Below are positions 1 through 5,897 of a stretch of 5,897 nt of DNA, piece by piece. The notes under the pieces are model-generated. The model did no database searches. It had not been told where the DNA came from and was given only the letters and a program-made list of their open reading frames with translations. The position numbers and the translations under genes were made by a program. Each line of letters begins with the position of its first letter. The first letter of the stretch is position 1. The stretch is from an uncultured Mycoplasmatota bacterium (lineage in GTDB: Bacteria > Bacillota_I > Bacilli_A > RF39 > UBA660), in assembly GCA_900551105.1 (NCBI GenBank), contig URUT01000054.1, forward strand, positions 1 through 5,897, given 5' to 3'.

Positions 1-9
1 TATTAATAC

Positions 10-37
10 TTGTAAATATTTAGAAATACGTTATAAT
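10..37 (+). promoter_or_regulatory. Sigma-A-type promoter of the small membrane-peptide gene
   Basis: A perfect -10 box TATAAT lies at 32-37. TTGTAA at 10-15 matches the -35 consensus at four of six positions, and the spacer is 16 bases. Transcription would begin near 43-45, only about 8-10 bases before the ATG at 53, so the leader would be very short and has no convincing Shine-Dalgarno. The assignment rests on sequence match and position only. Confidence 0.6.
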
Positions 38-52
38 TATATCGTGGTATTT

Positions 53-214
53 ATGAAAAATATAAAAAAATTAACTTATCTCATAAGTGCAATTGTCTTA
101 CTAATTGTCATCTTACTTATGTTAATCATTCACACATTTAATCATACAGAAGTAAGCGCACCAAAGACTATCAAAACCACTTCCATAGCGCCCTTAAAAG
201 GCATCGGTTGTTAA
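53..214 (+). CDS. Small single-span membrane or secreted peptide, 53 aa, function unknown
   Basis: I do not recognise this gene. The ATG at 53 opens a 53-codon frame ending in TAA at 212-214. Residues 1-6 (MKNIKK) carry three lysines, residues 8-26 are an almost unbroken run of Ile, Leu, Val and Met long enough for one membrane span, and residues 27-53 form a polar Thr/Lys tail ending in Gly-Ile-Gly-Cys. By the positive-inside rule the tail should face outward. A possible signal-peptidase-like site, Val-Ser-Ala at 34-36, is followed by proline, which disfavours cleavage, so a membrane-anchored form seems more likely than a released peptide. A promoter lies just upstream and a terminator hairpin starts three bases after the stop, which supports a real separate gene. 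The weak point is the missing Shine-Dalgarno. An in-frame GTG at 44 would add three residues but sits at the predicted transcription start. It could be a small membrane regulator, a peptide precursor or a type I toxin-like peptide; none of these is shown. Confidence 0.6.
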   Translation: MKNIKKLTYLISAIVLLIVILLMLIIHTFNHTEVSAPKTIKTTSIAPLKGIGC

Positions 215-217
215 TTT

Positions 218-247
218 AAAAAAAGTACTCTAGAAGTATTTTTTTTT
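218..247 (+). terminator. A/T-rich intrinsic terminator after the small gene
   Basis: Bases 218-229 (seven A, then GTACT) pair with 235-246 (AGTA, then eight T) as a 12-bp stem containing one G-U pair, around the five-base loop CTAGA at 230-234. The T run extends to 247. The stem is almost all A-U apart from one G-C pair, so it may leak. Because the A run mirrors the T run, it could also act on transcripts from the other strand. It separates the small gene from polC. Confidence 0.7.
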
Positions 248-267
248 CTATATAGATAAGTTATAAT
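239..267 (+). promoter_or_regulatory. Probable polC promoter
   Basis: A perfect TATAAT box lies at 262-267, and transcription would start near 274, about 20 bases before the polC start codon. With a normal 16-17 base spacer, the -35 position falls at 239-245, a pure T run inside the terminator stem and a poor match to TTGACA. No TG extension precedes the -10. The promoter may be weak, or polC may also be read by leakage through the terminator. Confidence 0.45.
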
Positions 268-283
268 TATAAAAGAAGTAAAT

Positions 284-290
284 GGAGGAG
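284..290 (+). promoter_or_regulatory. Shine-Dalgarno that sets the polC start at 294
   Basis: GGAGGAG at 284-290 is a near-perfect anti-16S match, with the GGAGG core ending five bases before the ATG at 294. An upstream in-frame ATG at 282 overlaps this element, has no ribosome binding site of its own, and would lie within about 10 bases of the predicted transcript end. The 294 start is therefore preferred; it begins MNSALERFF. Confidence 0.85.
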
Positions 291-293
291 TAT

Positions 294-3200
294 ATGAACA
301 GTGCATTAGAAAGATTTTTTAACAAAATAGAATTTACCCAAAAGGAAGCATTTAAAGATGTATCAGTAGAAAAAGTAGTGGTAAATAACAAGAAACAAAC
401 ATGGACTGTTTACCTAAAAACCAATACTCCCATAAGCGATATTAAGGCCCTTTACGATTTAATAAATTTAGCTCACGAAGGCTTAGAAGAAGTGTTTGAT
501 ATTTCCATATTAATAAACTGTGATACCGTAAGCGAAGATGATATTACTAATTATTTTAAATTCTATCTTGAAATATTAACTAAAGAAAATCCATCACTAA
601 TAAGTTTACTAGACACTAAAATTACCGTAAATGATCACGATATTTCTCTAAAAGTAACAAGCCCCATAGAAAAAGATTTACTAGACTTTCACAGCAAAAG
701 TATTCTAAACTTTATGAATAATGCTGGCTTAAAAGATTATAGTATCTCACCAATTATAGATGACGAAGAAAGAACCAAAGTCAAAGAAGAAATTAAACAA
801 AAAAGAGAAGACATCATCGTAAAAGAAGAACCAAAATTTAAAGTAATTGTTGGTGAACCGATCAAAAGTAAAACAATTACCCAAATAAAAGATATCTTTG
901 GTGAAGAAAACAATATCACTGTTGAAGCCTACATATTTGGTATAGAAGAATTTGTATCTAATAAAAGTAACTTCCGCATACTAACTTTAAAAATCTCTGA
1001 TAAAACCGACAGTATTCTTGCCAAAATCTTTTCAAGAGACGAAGAAGAATTCAATAAATATAAAGGTGGCCTAAAAGAAGGTAAGTGGTATAAATTTAGA
1101 GGATATATTAAAAACGATACCTTTGCCAAAGACTTAGTCTTTAACGTTCGCGACATAGAAGAAATCGAAGATAAAACTGTAAAATTTGTAGATGATGCTG
1201 AAGAAAAGAGAGTAGAACTTCATGCCCATACCATGATGAGCCAAATGGATGCGGTAACCAAATTTGACCTAGATAAACACTCATGTGAACTTATCACCAA
1301 TCTAATAAATGCCGGCTATAAAGCTGTCGCAGTAACTGACCATAACGGCTGTCAAGCATTTCCCATAATCTACGAAATAATCAAAAATCATAATAAGAAA
1401 GTAGAAGACCCAAGCAAAAGATTTAAAGGTATCTTTGGAACCGAATTAACTCTAGTTGATGATACCGTAAATATAGTTGTAAGACCATCAAAAGAAAATT
1501 TAATTGACTCATGCTATGTCGTATTTGATACCGAAACCACAGGTTTTAATGCAGGTGGCAAAGACCAAATGATTGAAATTGGTGCTGTAAAAATTCAAAA
1601 TGGGGAAATCATTGATAGATTTGATGAACTAATTGATCCACACTGTCCACTACCCACTAAAATAACTGAAATAACTCACATTACTGACGAAATGTTAAAA
1701 GGCAAAGAAGATGAAGAAACCGTTACCAAAAAATTCTTAGAATGGACTGGCGATGCGCCAATGGTAGCTCACAATGCAAAATTTGATATTTCATTTATTG
1801 AAATGGCCATGAAAAAATATGGATTAGGCGAATTTAAAAACACCGTAATAGACACTCTAGAATTATCACGTGCTCTAGACCAAGAACATTCAAGACACAG
1901 TCTATCAGCCCTAGTAAAAAGATATGACGTAGCTTTTGACGAAGATGCTCACCACCGTGCCGACTATGATGCTGAAGGAACTGCTCTAGTATTTTATAAA
2001 ATGCTAAAAAGACTATCTAATCAAAATTTTAAACTTATCTCTGACTTAGAAAATCTTGTACCTAAAAATGAAATTCATAAATTTGGTCGTACCTATCACT
2101 TTAACGTCCTTGTAAAAAATAAAACTGGACTAAAAAATCTATTCAAAATTGTTTCTCTAGCAAACACCACATACATCTATAAAACTCCAAGAATTCCGCG
2201 TAGCAAACTAAATGAACTAAGAGAAGGCCTACTTATTGGTAGTGGCTGTGCTGAATCTGAAGTATTTAGAGAAGCTAAAAGTAAAGACAGTGAAGAACTA
2301 ACAAACATTATTAATTTCTATGACTACGTAGAAGTGCAAAGTCCGGAAGTTTACGGGCATCTATTACAAACAAGCGACTTTGGAAGTACCGCCGAACTAT
2401 TAAACCATTTAACTAAAATTGTTAAAACCACAAAAGAAGCTGGCAAAATCATTGTTGCTACCGGTGACGTTCATCACTTCTTTAGAGAAGACAAAATCTA
2501 CCGTGAAATAATTATTAATCAAAAAGTTCCCGGTGGTGGTAGACATCCACTAGCTAAATCAAACATCACCGAAATTCCATCAATGCACTTTAGAACTACA
2601 AATGAAATGTTAGAAGACTTTAACTTTTTAGATGAAGATTTAAGAAAAGAAATAGTCATAACAAATACTAATAAAATAGCCGACATGATTGAAGAATTTG
2701 AAGTAATCCCAGATACTGGCGGAACCCCATTTTCTCCAAGAGTAAAATCAGATGATGGAACTCACTACTTAGACTGTCCAAGAGTTGTAACTGACCTTGT
2801 ATACGACCGTGCAACCTCTTGGTATGGTGAAAATCTGCCTTTAATTATAGAAGAACGTATTGGTAAAGAACTATATGGCGACATCGTCTATAAAACTTGT
2901 AAAGAAAATATTCTAAAAGAAACTGATGAAAATGACCCTGAGTTAGAAAGAAAAATCTTTAACGCAGTTCATAAAGTTATCTATGAAGGAATAGATGCTG
3001 TTAAATCATTAATTAAAGAAGGTATTAAAGCAAAATGGCAAGAAGAAGACGGTGAAATGACCGACGAAGCCCTAGATAAAAAACTAAAGAAAAGTCTAGG
3101 CGGTATCATTGGTGGTGGCTTTGACCCAATTTACCTAATTGCTCAAAGACTAGTTAAACACTCAAACGATGAAGGATTTCTAGTTGGATCTCGTGGTTCA

Positions 3201-4904
3201 GTAGGTTCATCATTCGTAGCAACCATGATGGGAATCACCGAAGTAAACCCATTACCAGCTCATTATCGCTGTTTAAAATGTAAGAAAAGTTATTTTGAAG
3301 ATGAAAACGGTAAAGATCTAAGCTTAGATTATACTTGCGGAATTGACCTTCCTGATAGAATCTGCGAATGTGGCGAAAAACTATACAAAGATGGTCATGA
3401 CATGCCATTCGCAACCTTCCTAGGATTTAACGCCGACAAAGTCCCGGATATTGACTTAAACTTCTCAGATCTTAACCAAGCAAGTGCCCATGAATACACT
3501 AAAGTCCTATTCGGAGTAGACAATGTATATCGCGCTGGAACCATCGGTACTGTTGCCGAAAAAACAGCCTTCGGTTTTGTAAGAGGCTACGCTGAAGAAA
3601 AAGGAATAACCCTAAGAAACGCTGAAATAGAAAGACTAGCTCTAGGTTGTACTGGTGTCAAAAGAACAACTGGTCAGCATCCAGGTGGTATCGTCGTAGT
3701 ACCAGACTACAAAGAAGTATATGACTTTACACCATTTCAGTTTCCAGCAGACGACGCCACCAGTCCATGGCGAACCACTCACTTTGGTTACCACTCAATA
3801 GAAGAATGTTTATTAAAACTAGACATTTTAGGACACTCCGACCCAACCCAGCTACGTATGATTCAAGACCTTACCAAAATGGACGTAAGTAAAGTACCAC
3901 TTGACGATAAAGAAACTATGAGTATTTTCTCATCAACCAAAGCACTAGGCGTTACTAACGAACAAATAATGTGTCCAACTGGAACCCTTGGAATTCCTGA
4001 ATTTGGAACTAAATTTACAGTTGGGATGGTAGACGAAATTAAACCAACAACCTTTGCCGAACTTATTAAAATAGCTGGTCTATCACACGGTACTGATGTA
4101 TGGCTAGGAAATGCCCGTGATTTATGTACACCTGATGAAAATGGCAACATTAAAGTACCATTTAAAGAAACAATTGGTTGTCGTGATGACATCATGGTTT
4201 ACCTAATGAAAGAAGGTGTAGAACCAATTAAAGCCTTCAAAATCATGGAATTCGTACGTAAAGGCAAAGCCAGTAAACCAAAAGAAAAAGAAAACTGGGA
4301 AAACTTTAAACAAATAATGATTGACAATAACATCCCTGATTGGTACATTGAAAGCTGCCACAAAATCAAATACATGTTCCCTAAAGCCCACGCAGCAGCT
4401 TACGTAATTTCCGCATTCCGCATTGCTTGGTTTAAAGTCCACATGCCAGTATACTTCTACGCATCTTGGCTAACCAGTAAAGCAACTGACTTTGACGTAG
4501 AAACAATGAGTAAAGGCTATGACGCAATTAAAAAGAAAGTAGAAGAAATTAATGCAAAAGGATTTGATGCAACCAACAAAGACCAAGGCTTACTAGAATG
4601 TTTAAAAGTATGCTTAGAAGCATCAGCAAGAGGAATTAAATTCTTACCAATTGACCTATATGATAGTAATGCCACCGTATGGGGAGTTTATGATGAAACC
4701 TCAATAAGACCACCATTTGCATCCGTAGATGGACTAGGTGAAACAGTAGCAAAAACCATTGTCAAAGAAAGAGAAAATGGTAAATTCGTTAGCGTAGAAG
4801 ACCTACAAGTAAGAGGAAAAGTAAGTGCCAGTCTCATAGAACGTTTAAGGAGCATGAACGTTTTAGATGCTATGCCTGAATCTAGTCAGTTAAGTTTATT
4901 TTAA
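294..4904 (+). CDS. polC: DNA polymerase III alpha subunit, Gram-positive PolC type, with 3'-5' exonuclease
   Basis: This is the cytoplasmic replicative polymerase, which extends DNA 5'-3' and proofreads 3'-5' at the fork. It is 1536 aa (numbered from ATG 294), versus about 1440 in Bacillus. Order: N-terminal domain about 1-160; charged linker; OB fold about 184-295; PHP part one (HAH 310-312, D349-H350, E384); inserted DEDDh exonuclease about 405-580 (D412, E414, D498, H554, D559); PHP part two about 600-830 (D725, H727, H728); insertion about 861-935; then palm with GSRGSVGSS at 965-973. Putative zinc ligands are C993, C996, C1015, C1024 and C1026. Catalytic aspartates are D1052 and D1054 (PDIDLNF) and D1177 (KLDILGH). 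GQHPGG at 1127-1132, SHGTDVW at 1264-1270 and FPKAHAAAY near 1370 are conserved family blocks. A helix-hairpin-helix lies near 1476-1500, and the protein ends in QLSLF (1532-1536), the sliding-clamp binding motif. The frame is unbroken and all key residues are present, so it should be active. It appears monocistronic. Identity is very secure; domain borders are approximate. Confidence 0.98.
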   Translation: MNSALERFFNKIEFTQKEAFKDVSVEKVVVNNKKQTWTVYLKTNTPISDIKALYDLINLAHEGLEEVFDISILINCDTVSEDDITNYFKFYLEILTKENPSLISLLDTKITVNDHDISLKVTSPIEKDLLDFHSKSILNFMNNAGLKDYSISPIIDDEERTKVKEEIKQKREDIIVKEEPKFKVIVGEPIKSKTITQIKDIFGEENNITVEAYIFGIEEFVSNKSNFRILTLKISDKTDSILAKIFSRDEEEFNKYKGGLKEGKWYKFRGYIKNDTFAKDLVFNVRDIEEIEDKTVKFVDDAEEKRVELHAHTMMSQMDAVTKFDLDKHSCELITNLINAGYKAVAVTDHNGCQAFPIIYEIIKNHNKKVEDPSKRFKGIFGTELTLVDDTVNIVVRPSKENLIDSCYVVFDTETTGFNAGGKDQMIEIGAVKIQNGEIIDRFDELIDPHCPLPTKITEITHITDEMLKGKEDEETVTKKFLEWTGDAPMVAHNAKFDISFIEMAMKKYGLGEFKNTVIDTLELSRALDQEHSRHSLSALVKRYDVAFDEDAHHRADYDAEGTALVFYKMLKRLSNQNFKLISDLENLVPKNEIHKFGRTYHFNVLVKNKTGLKNLFKIVSLANTTYIYKTPRIPRSKLNELREGLLIGSGCAESEVFREAKSKDSEELTNIINFYDYVEVQSPEVYGHLLQTSDFGSTAELLNHLTKIVKTTKEAGKIIVATGDVHHFFREDKIYREIIINQKVPGGGRHPLAKSNITEIPSMHFRTTNEMLEDFNFLDEDLRKEIVITNTNKIADMIEEFEVIPDTGGTPFSPRVKSDDGTHYLDCPRVVTDLVYDRATSWYGENLPLIIEERIGKELYGDIVYKTCKENILKETDENDPELERKIFNAVHKVIYEGIDAVKSLIKEGIKAKWQEEDGEMTDEALDKKLKKSLGGIIGGGFDPIYLIAQRLVKHSNDEGFLVGSRGSVGSSFVATMMGITEVNPLPAHYRCLKCKKSYFEDENGKDLSLDYTCGIDLPDRICECGEKLYKDGHDMPFATFLGFNADKVPDIDLNFSDLNQASAHEYTKVLFGVDNVYRAGTIGTVAEKTAFGFVRGYAEEKGITLRNAEIERLALGCTGVKRTTGQHPGGIVVVPDYKEVYDFTPFQFPADDATSPWRTTHFGYHSIEECLLKLDILGHSDPTQLRMIQDLTKMDVSKVPLDDKETMSIFSSTKALGVTNEQIMCPTGTLGIPEFGTKFTVGMVDEIKPTTFAELIKIAGLSHGTDVWLGNARDLCTPDENGNIKVPFKETIGCRDDIMVYLMKEGVEPIKAFKIMEFVRKGKASKPKEKENWENFKQIMIDNNIPDWYIESCHKIKYMFPKAHAAAYVISAFRIAWFKVHMPVYFYASWLTSKATDFDVETMSKGYDAIKKKVEEINAKGFDATNKDQGLLECLKVCLEASARGIKFLPIDLYDSNATVWGVYDETSIRPPFASVDGLGETVAKTIVKERENGKFVSVEDLQVRGKVSASLIERLRSMNVLDAMPESSQLSLF

Positions 4905-4927
4905 GAGCTTCTTATGAAGTTCTTTTT
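4903..4927 (+). terminator. Intrinsic terminator of polC, overlapping its stop codon
   Basis: Bases 4903-4911 (AAGAGCTTC) pair with 4916-4924 (GAAGTTCTT) as a 9-bp stem with one G-U pair and a TTAT loop. The T run continues to 4927. The left arm starts with the last two bases of the polC TAA, so a terminating ribosome would cover part of the stem. This hairpin closes the polC unit before the next promoter. Confidence 0.8.
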
Positions 4928-4928
4928 A

Positions 4929-4957
4929 TTGCATAAAAAATAAAAATATAATACAAT
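4929..4957 (+). promoter_or_regulatory. Promoter region of the SipW-type surface protein gene
   Basis: Two -10 boxes overlap. TATAAT at 4947-4952 is perfect but has only TTTTAT at the -35 distance. TACAAT at 4952-4957 matches at five of six positions and stands exactly 17 bases after TTGCAT (4929-4934), which keeps the TTG core. Either start would give a leader of roughly 10-15 bases. The -35 elements directly abut or overlap the T run of the polC terminator, so the spacer is fully used. A promoter here is likely; which -10 is used is uncertain. Confidence 0.6.
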
Positions 4958-4971
4958 AGAAAGGAAAGTAG

Positions 4972-5897
4972 ATGATCCTAGTGGAAGAAAAAAATAAAAT
5001 AGCTTACGTAATAATGCTGCTAGTAACTTTAATTGTTGCAGTAATAGGCGGAACTTATGCTTATTTTACAGCAGGTATGAGCACAGGTGAAACAGAAGCA
5101 ACTTTAAAAGTAGGAGCAGGTCAGCTAAAAATAAAGTTTGCAAATACTAATAGTGTCCAAATTTCAGAGAACGTGCAACCAACACCAGCAAAAAATGAGT
5201 GTACTAAACAAGTAGGAGCATATTATTGTGACCAAAGTGAATATGAACCGGTAGGCGTAAAAACATTTACATTAACTGGAACTAATACTACTGATGCCTC
5301 AAAAAATATGAAAATGCCATATAATATAAAATTAGTAATACCCCAAAATCAGTTTTCGAGTGGAGCACTAAAATATACACTTATTGGAAGCAAAGAAGAT
5401 AGTGATAATGGAAAAGTAGTAAATATAGAAACATGGCAAGAGATCCCAACAGGAGCAAATACAACAGGCACTATCTTAGGTAGTGGATATTTTATGCCAG
5501 GAGAAAACGTTGTTCATACATATACATTAAATATATATTTCCCCGATAATCATATATCACAAGATGCTGATAAAAATAAAATATTTGGTGGCTTAATAGA
5601 GATAACAACTGATGAAATAAAAGATTCTGTACCAAACGGATGGAATAGTGCTAAAGATGGAACACTGCTTGCAGCAATAAGAAGAGATAATGAATTAAGA
5701 GAAACATTAACGCCGCCAGGTGCTGCGACAAGTTATAGTATAAATGACACCTATCCATCATGGAATTTCGATGCTGATGCGTATTATACATACGGTGATA
5801 CATATAAAGTAAATGATGATGGAACATATACAATAGAAAATCCAAAGAAGGTAAAATATAGTGAAGGATTGAGCACATTAAAAGGTAAGTATATGGT
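4972..5897 (+). CDS. Exported protein with SipW-dependent (TasA/camelysin-like) signal peptide, 3' end outside window
   Basis: Only the first 308 residues are visible, and the frame is still open at the window edge. The ATG at 4972 follows AGGA (4962-4965) with six bases between; a GTG at 4981 is too far from that site. Residues 5-9 are charged, 10-25 are hydrophobic, and GGTYAYFTA at 26-34 matches the pattern of SipW-dependent signals, where TasA has GGTWAAF. By analogy, cleavage would follow A30. The mature part is rich in Thr, Asn, Gly and Tyr and looks like beta sandwich (for example TFTLTGTNTT), with no obvious catalytic motif. The only two cysteines seen, C77 and C86, could form a disulfide outside the cell. 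Residues from about 270 onward are Tyr-rich (YYTYGDTY, DDGTYTIENP) and may begin a second module. TasA-family proteins form matrix fibres or surface layers, and a similar surface role is inferred here, not shown. No sipW-type peptidase is visible. Thr codons are almost all ACA/ACT, unlike polC. Confidence 0.85.
   Translation, partial: MILVEEKNKIAYVIMLLVTLIVAVIGGTYAYFTAGMSTGETEATLKVGAGQLKIKFANTNSVQISENVQPTPAKNECTKQVGAYYCDQSEYEPVGVKTFTLTGTNTTDASKNMKMPYNIKLVIPQNQFSSGALKYTLIGSKEDSDNGKVVNIETWQEIPTGANTTGTILGSGYFMPGENVVHTYTLNIYFPDNHISQDADKNKIFGGLIEITTDEIKDSVPNGWNSAKDGTLLAAIRRDNELRETLTPPGAATSYSINDTYPSWNFDADAYYTYGDTYKVNDDGTYTIENPKKVKYSEGLSTLKGKYM

Noticed and set aside
53..214. Quorum-sensing pro-peptide of the AgrD type
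   Set aside because: AgrD has an amphipathic leader, a central cysteine in the ring region and an acidic tail; here the cysteine is the final residue and no acidic tail follows.
53..247. Type I toxin-antitoxin module (small membrane toxin with antisense RNA)
   Set aside because: Size and membrane span would fit, but I found no good antisense promoter: the minus-strand TATAAT boxes at 36-41 and 266-271 come only from the palindromic sequence and have no -35 partner.
282..293. ATG at 282 as the polC start, adding four residues
   Set aside because: It overlaps the GGAGGAG ribosome binding site and has none of its own; the ATG at 294 is correctly spaced from that site and gives the expected kind of PolC start.
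737..1156. Open frames on the minus strand inside the 5' part of polC (737-919 and 929-1156)
   Set aside because: They lie opposite secure PolC coding sequence, have low-complexity Ser/Leu-rich translations, and lack their own signals.
3863..4442. Open frames on the minus strand inside the 3' part of polC (3863-4195 and 4203-4442)
   Set aside because: They lie opposite highly conserved polymerase blocks; their sequence follows from the codons of the other strand.
294..4904. Recoding of TGA as tryptophan (code 4)
   Set aside because: PolC reads from start to TAA with TGG tryptophans and no in-frame TGA, and the conserved blocks stay in register.
5651..5878. Minus-strand frame of 75 codons rich in His, Tyr and Leu
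   Set aside because: It is opposite the open surface-protein frame, which has a ribosome binding site, promoter and signal peptide; the minus frame has none of these.

Overview
The window reads as chromosomal DNA from a low-GC Gram-positive bacterium (Firmicutes/Bacilli or a relative close to the Mollicutes). The main evidence is a complete PolC-type replicative DNA polymerase, which is characteristic of low-GC Gram-positives. The very AT-rich spacers, sigma-A-like TATAAT boxes and purine-rich ribosome binding sites agree with this. PolC translates with the standard bacterial code: tryptophan is TGG and no in-frame TGA is needed, so a code-4 Mycoplasma is not indicated. I cannot name a genus.

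Layout, all on the + strand. (1) 1-52 holds a promoter. (2) 53-214 is a small gene for a 53-residue single-span membrane or secreted peptide ending in cysteine, which I do not recognise. (3) 218-247 is an A/T-rich hairpin terminator, followed by a -10 box at 262-267 and a strong Shine-Dalgarno that fixes the polC start at 294. (4) 294-4904 is polC (1536 aa), complete and apparently functional, with all catalytic residues of polymerase and proofreading exonuclease visible, a C-terminal clamp-binding motif, and an unusual insertion of about 75 residues just before the palm. (5) 4903-4927 is a terminator hairpin beginning inside the polC stop codon, and a new promoter follows it. (6) 4972 to the window end is the 5' part of a gene for an exported protein with a SipW-type (TasA/camelysin-like) signal peptide. 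It runs off the window.

Each of the three genes has its own promoter and the first two have their own terminators, so they look like independent units rather than an operon. PolC replicates the chromosome. The exported protein is probably a surface or matrix component. Nothing visible ties the small peptide to either neighbour. There is no sign of a CRISPR array, mobile element, RNA gene or multi-gene defence system. The most unusual items are the PolC insertion, the altered zinc-ligand spacing in PolC, the orphan small peptide, and the TasA-like protein with codon use unlike polC.
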